Below, piece by piece: positions 60,647 through 64,000 of a stretch of 64,000 nucleotides of DNA (the first letter of the stretch is position 1; each line of letters opens with the position of its first letter). Position numbers and translations under genes: made by a program. Below the pieces are notes generated by a model. It was not told the origin of the DNA. It made no database searches and saw only the letters and a program-made list of their open reading frames with translations. This stretch comes from Roseimaritima sediminicola (GTDB taxonomy: Bacteria; Planctomycetota; Planctomycetia; Pirellulales; Pirellulaceae): positions 1 through 64,000 of the forward strand of contig NZ_WIAD01000015.1 of assembly GCF_009618275.1 (NCBI RefSeq). The letters run 5' to 3'.

Positions 60647-61144
60647 ATGCAGTTCTACATCGGCGAAGCCCTCGATGGCGACGGAAATGAAATCGCTCAC
60701 ATCGACCTGATGATCGGCGACAAAGATGGTCCCGTCGGTACCGCGTTTGCCAACGCCCTGGCGACGCAGAGCGAAGGGCACAACAACCTGTTGGCCGTGT
60801 TGGCTCCCAACGTCGCCGTCAAACCGGCCACCGTGATGGTTACCAAGGTCACGATCAAGGGCATGAAGCAAGCCGTGCAGATGTTCGGACCGGCTCAGGC
60901 CGCCGTGGCCAAAGCCGTCGCCGATTCGGTTGCCGATGGCGTGATCCCCAAGGATCAGGCCGAAAACCTGGTCATCGTCTGTGGCGTGTTCATTCACCCG
61001 GCCGCCGAAGACGATCAGAAGATCCACGACTACAACTACAGCGCCACCAAGATGGCCATCGCCAACGCGATGCAGGGCAAGCCCAGCGCCGATGAAATGA
61101 TCGCTCAGAAGGATTCCGCCGCGCACCCCTTCAAGGGTTTTTAG
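60647..61144 (+). CDS. fae: Formaldehyde-activating enzyme
   Basis: The 165-residue protein is Fae. It condenses formaldehyde with tetrahydromethanopterin to methylene-H4MPT in the cytoplasm. The N-terminus MQFYIGEALDGDGNEIAHID contains the catalytic His18, followed by the family segments NALATQSEGHNNLLAVLAPN and FGPAQAAVAKAVADSV. GGAG lies nine bases before the ATG. A strong terminator follows the gene. The divergent ATP-grasp gene and the mtdB gene downstream complete a C1-transfer neighbourhood. Confidence 0.97.
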   Translation: MQFYIGEALDGDGNEIAHIDLMIGDKDGPVGTAFANALATQSEGHNNLLAVLAPNVAVKPATVMVTKVTIKGMKQAVQMFGPAQAAVAKAVADSVADGVIPKDQAENLVIVCGVFIHPAAEDDQKIHDYNYSATKMAIANAMQGKPSADEMIAQKDSAAHPFKGF

Positions 61145-61203
61145 TTCTTAGGAATCGATTTGAATCAGGAGATTTGAGATCTTCAGTCTCGCTTAACTTG
61201 ATC

Positions 61204-61242
61204 GGCCAACTCGCCTCGATACGGGCGGGTTGGCCTTTTTTT
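61204..61242 (+). terminator. Rho-independent terminator after fae
   Basis: GGCCAAC (61204-61210) pairs with GTTGGCC (61229-61235), with further CGCC/GGGCG pairing inside, and is followed at once by seven T residues (61236-61242). This is the clearest intrinsic terminator in the window. It separates fae from mtdB. Confidence 0.9.
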
Positions 61243-61349
61243 GTAGCGCCCTCCGGAGAGATTGAGGCGAGCTCGGCGGTTTCGATTCCGCGGCGGCTGC
61301 TTTATCCTACGCTTTGGCCTGTTTGTTTCCCGCACCGAGGACGTCTGCG

Positions 61350-62228
61350 ATGAGCCGCCCGCGTATTTTGATCCAGTTCGACAGCGATCCCCAACCCAGC
61401 ACGTTCGACGCGGTGGTGGCGGTCGATTCGCAGGTCGATCATCTGTTTCGCCACGGCGCGGTGACTGAAGAGAACGTCACCGGCCTGGTGCATGGGGCCA
61501 TGTTCACCCGCGGCGGTGAGGACCTGAAGTCGACCGCGGTGTTTATCGGCGGCAACGACGTGCAGGCCGGCGAACATCTGCTCTCGGCGGTCCAAGACGC
61601 TTTCTTTGGTCCGGTCCGTGTCTCGGTCATGCTGGACAGCAACGGCTGCAATACCACGGCCTCGGCGGCCGTCTTGTCGGCCGGCAAGCATCTGGATCTG
61701 GCCAACAGTACGCTGTTGGTACTGGGCGGCACGGGGCCGGTGGGCCGGCGCGTCGCGCGGTTGCTGGCCCGCCAAGGGGCGCAGGTGCGGATCGGTTCGC
61801 GATCGCCCGATCGAGCCGCCGAAGCCGCGGCCGAGGTTGCCACCAGTATCGATGGAGACGTATCGATCGAAGGCGTTTCCACGGCTGGCGATGACGCGTT
61901 GGCCGCGGCGCTTGAGGACTGCCAGGGCATCGTCGCCTGTGGGGCGGCGGGCGTCCGTTTGGTCGACCAAGCGGCGCTGGAGAAAGCGTCATCGGTCAAG
62001 CTGTTGATCGACCTGAACGCCGTGCCGCCGGCGGGCATCGAAGGCGTCGAGGCGACGGACAAGGGGCGCGAACGCGGTGACCGCGTGGCCTATGGGGCGT
62101 TGGGCGTCGGCGGATTAAAAATGAAAATCCACCGAGCCGCGATCCAAAGCCTGTTCGAGAGCAACGACCGCGTTCTCGATGCGGACGAAATCTACCAGCT
62201 CGGCCAAGAACTGCTCGCCGATGGCTAA
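61350..62228 (+). CDS. mtdB: Methylene-tetrahydromethanopterin dehydrogenase
   Basis: The 292-residue protein fits the MtdA/MtdB family that oxidises methylene-H4MPT to methenyl-H4MPT with NAD(P). It shows the N-terminal substrate domain (MSRPRILIQFDSDPQPSTFD) and the Rossmann loop LLVLGGTGPVGRRVARLLAR. A later LIDLNAVPPAGIEGVE segment is also typical. With fae it provides the first two steps of H4MPT-linked formaldehyde oxidation; Mch and the formyltransferase genes are not in the window. The last 8 bp overlap the glycosyltransferase start. Confidence 0.9.
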   Translation: MSRPRILIQFDSDPQPSTFDAVVAVDSQVDHLFRHGAVTEENVTGLVHGAMFTRGGEDLKSTAVFIGGNDVQAGEHLLSAVQDAFFGPVRVSVMLDSNGCNTTASAAVLSAGKHLDLANSTLLVLGGTGPVGRRVARLLARQGAQVRIGSRSPDRAAEAAAEVATSIDGDVSIEGVSTAGDDALAAALEDCQGIVACGAAGVRLVDQAALEKASSVKLLIDLNAVPPAGIEGVEATDKGRERGDRVAYGALGVGGLKMKIHRAAIQSLFESNDRVLDADEIYQLGQELLADG

Positions 62229-63456
62229 GACCGTCACCGTGGTCGCTTGGCAGGCCCTGCCGGCGGTGGACCCTCGGGCGGGTGAGGCGATCGGTGGCTT
62301 GGAGACAGCCGCTTGGCAGTTCGCCACGGGGTTGGCCGAAGGCAACCAGTGGTCGGTTCGATTTGTCGTCCGTTCGCCCAAGCCGCGCCGCGACGCCGTG
62401 ATCCGCGGCGTCCACGTCGTGGCCGTCACCGATCGCTTTCTGGCGATCCGCCGGCAGGTGGCCCAGTGCATCGATGTTCCGGGTCGCCGCTTGAGCCGGT
62501 TTCGCCTGAGGTTGCTGTGGCAGGTGCCGCTATTGGCCGTGACCTGGCCCTGGCGTCCGCGCGACATCACGGGACTCGAGCCGGATCCGCGGCTGCAACC
62601 GATGCACAGCGATGTGTGGATCGCGATGGGCGTCAATCGCGAAGCCGCGGCAGTGGTTGCTACGGCCCAGTCACAAGGCAGCCCTAGCCTGTTGATGATC
62701 CGCAGCGCGGCGGATCTGAACGCTCGGTTTGCCGATCCGCACGACACCGCGGTGTCGGTTTATGGTGAAGCCGCCGCAGCGTGTCACCGCGCACTCACCG
62801 GCGCAACGCACATCGTTTGCCAAGCGGCCTACCAGCAGGATTTGTTGCGACAACGTTTCGGCCGCTCCGGCGTATTGATTCGCAACGCCATCGAGCTGGA
62901 TCGCTGGCAAAACGGGAACCGAAAAAGCGACCGCGAGGATCGGTACGTGTTGTGGATCGGGCGGTTTGAAACGTTCCACAAACGCATCGACCGCGCCATC
63001 GAGATCGCCGCGGCTTGTCCCGAGATTCCGTTTCGCCTGGTGGCGAATCCCTCGGACGCCGAAGTCGAACGGCGCGTGCGAGCCGAACTGCCGGCGAACG
63101 TCCGCCTGCTGGACTACGTTCCACACGACCAGATGCCGGCCCTGTTTGCCGGGGCGGCCGCGTTTCTGTCGACCGGGTCACCCTCCTACGAGGGCTTTCC
63201 CAACGTGCTCTTGCAAGCGGCGGCCAGCGGCACGCCGATCGTCTCGCTGGAAGACTTCGATGGGTTTCTGGCTGCGAGCGGAGCCGGCGTGGTGTGTGAC
63301 GATGATGACGCCGCGGCAGCCCGCGCACTGCAGGCCTTCTACGACGGCCAGCTATCGATCGACCGAGCGGCCGTCGAAGCGTACCTGGACGAGCACCACA
63401 GCCACCGCCGCGTCATCGAACGACTGGCGCGGCTGCTCCAAGACGTCACCGGTTAG
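62221..63456 (+). CDS. Family 4 glycosyltransferase
   Basis: The 411-residue protein has the GT-B layout: an N-domain beginning TVTVVAWQALPAVDPRAGEA with GGLETAAWQFATGL, the hinge VLIRNAIELDRWQ, then YVLWIGRFETFHKRIDRAIE and SYEGFPNVLLQAAASGTPIV with the donor-binding Glu. It overlaps mtdB by 8 bp, an odd partnership for a sugar transferase. No other polysaccharide genes are nearby. The acceptor is unknown. Confidence 0.88.
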   Translation: MAKTVTVVAWQALPAVDPRAGEAIGGLETAAWQFATGLAEGNQWSVRFVVRSPKPRRDAVIRGVHVVAVTDRFLAIRRQVAQCIDVPGRRLSRFRLRLLWQVPLLAVTWPWRPRDITGLEPDPRLQPMHSDVWIAMGVNREAAAVVATAQSQGSPSLLMIRSAADLNARFADPHDTAVSVYGEAAAACHRALTGATHIVCQAAYQQDLLRQRFGRSGVLIRNAIELDRWQNGNRKSDREDRYVLWIGRFETFHKRIDRAIEIAAACPEIPFRLVANPSDAEVERRVRAELPANVRLLDYVPHDQMPALFAGAAAFLSTGSPSYEGFPNVLLQAAASGTPIVSLEDFDGFLAASGAGVVCDDDDAAAARALQAFYDGQLSIDRAAVEAYLDEHHSHRRVIERLARLLQDVTG

Positions 63457-63539
63457 GCTCGGTCTGAAAACCTGGTCGGGTGCAATGGATGGGCCGCGAG
63501 CCGCTGCGAAAACCTGGCGAAAATGGTTCGGTTCGGTGG

Positions 63540-63658
63540 TAAGCACGTCGGCATGAATCTTTCGGTGAAACCCCGCGACAACACCCTCCCGCGCAGCGGG
63601 AGGGTCGGGCTCTCCCAAAGGGAGAGTGATGCCGAATTAAATGTTGCGACGTGCTTAG
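63540..63658. repeat. MITE-like repeat, short form (copy 2, inverted)
   Basis: This is the reverse complement of the element at 11488-11661, with TAAGCACGTCG at one end and CGACGTGCTTAG at the other. It lacks the inner 16-bp-arm stem present in copy 1. Outside that gap only a few positions differ. It lies in the gap between the glycosyltransferase gene and the RCK-domain gene. Confidence 0.8.
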
Positions 63659-63710
63659 GACCCGAGGCTCGCGCGTTCGGCTGAGGTTTTCACACAGAGC
63701 CTAACCGGCG

Positions 63711-64000
63711 TCACGAGCTGGCGGGCGATTCGTGGCTCGCATCCGAGGGCAACTCCTTGACCTTGGGCCGGCGGGCGCGGCGGGCCCGCGCCGGGATCAG
63801 GTCGCGCATCGATTCCAAACGGCCGAAGCACAGCAGGCGGTCGCCGGCTTGCAGGTCGCGTGAGGGTTTGGGATTGGGGATCACGGTGGTGCCGCGGTTG
63901 AGCGTCAGGACGTTGATGTCGCGCTCGCGCAGTCCGCTTTCCAAAATCGTGCGCCCGATGTACTCCGAGCCTTCGGGAATGTGCAGCTCGGTGACGCCAT
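63711..64000 (-). CDS. TrkA/RCK C-terminal domain protein (partial, 5' end beyond window)
   Basis: Only the last about 96 codons are present; the frame is open to the right edge. The visible part (VTELHIPEGSEYIGRTILES, then LRERDINVLTLNRGTTVIPN, then PSRDLQAGDRLLCFGRLESM) is a TrkA-C/RCK_C domain, the ligand-binding module of potassium channels, TrkA and cation antiporters. A basic, Ser-ending tail follows. Which transporter or channel it belongs to cannot be told without the missing N-terminus. Confidence 0.88.
   Translation of the reverse strand, partial: GVTELHIPEGSEYIGRTILESGLRERDINVLTLNRGTTVIPNPKPSRDLQAGDRLLCFGRLESMRDLIPARARRARRPKVKELPSDASHESPASS

Overview
The window is GC-rich, gene-dense bacterial DNA that fits a planctomycete of the Pirellulaceae type (Rhodopirellula/Stieleria-like). 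This is inferred from content, not from a marker gene. The supporting traits are tetrahydromethanopterin C1 genes (fae, mtdB, a linked ATP-grasp gene), large secreted or lipoproteins of unknown function with Gly/Pro/Met-rich segments, an ECF sigma/anti-sigma pair, a flgL-fliW-csrA block and many short palindromic intergenic repeats. No rRNA, tRNA or CRISPR array was seen.

Layout. Positions 1-4067 (minus): a BRCT-MerR-TPR protein cut by the window edge, a SMUG1-type uracil-DNA glycosylase and a Tat-exported gamma-glutamyltranspeptidase. 4160-8117 (minus): three envelope proteins, two of them paralogues. 8387-11187: a secreted protein and a phospholipase D family protein, convergent. 11488-11661: a MITE-like repeat. 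11841-16333 (plus): a giant Tex-like S1 protein with disordered insertions and an RGG tail, plus a small partner. 16417-18771: folE, a Lon N-domain protein and a dCTP deaminase-like gene. 18899-23310 (minus): a probable five-gene stress operon (ECF sigma, anti-sigma, membrane protein, quinone oxidoreductase, OsmC). 23553-24122: a Nudix hydrolase.

The central feature is a nearly unbroken 24.4 kb plus-strand operon (24382-48763). It starts with a polyprenyl-phosphate sugar transferase, a Wlb/Wbp-like amino-sugar triad, a Wzz/tyrosine-kinase-like protein with a broken P-loop, an O-antigen polymerase/ligase and a flippase. These are followed by four sugar or modification enzymes (three glycosyltransferases and a polysaccharide deacetylase-like protein), two asparagine-synthetase-type amidotransferases and a FemAB-like acyltransferase. 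It ends in a two-protein megasynthase, KS-AT and ACP-aminotransferase-thioesterase. That domain order resembles the beta-amino fatty acid module of mycosubtilin/iturin synthases, but here it lies in an exopolysaccharide locus. I consider this the best candidate for an undescribed system: a polysaccharide or glycolipid carrying a beta-amino-acyl group.

48754-54254 holds a secreted protein and a divergent N-acetylmuramic acid salvage locus (BadF-type sugar kinase and MurQ on minus, sodium/solute symporter and NamZ/DUF1343 on plus). 54251-57224 (minus) holds csrA, fliW and an oversized flgL. 57364-57990 is a zinc-ribbon/TerB-like protein. 57998-59311 is a repeat island with a tandem composite unit of about 530 bp. 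59302-62228 holds C1-transfer genes, with a glycosyltransferase overlapping mtdB. The window closes with a second copy of the MITE-like repeat and the C-terminus of a TrkA/RCK-type protein.

A theme across the window is short in-frame minisatellites (15-21 bp units) in linkers and tails of at least ten unrelated genes.
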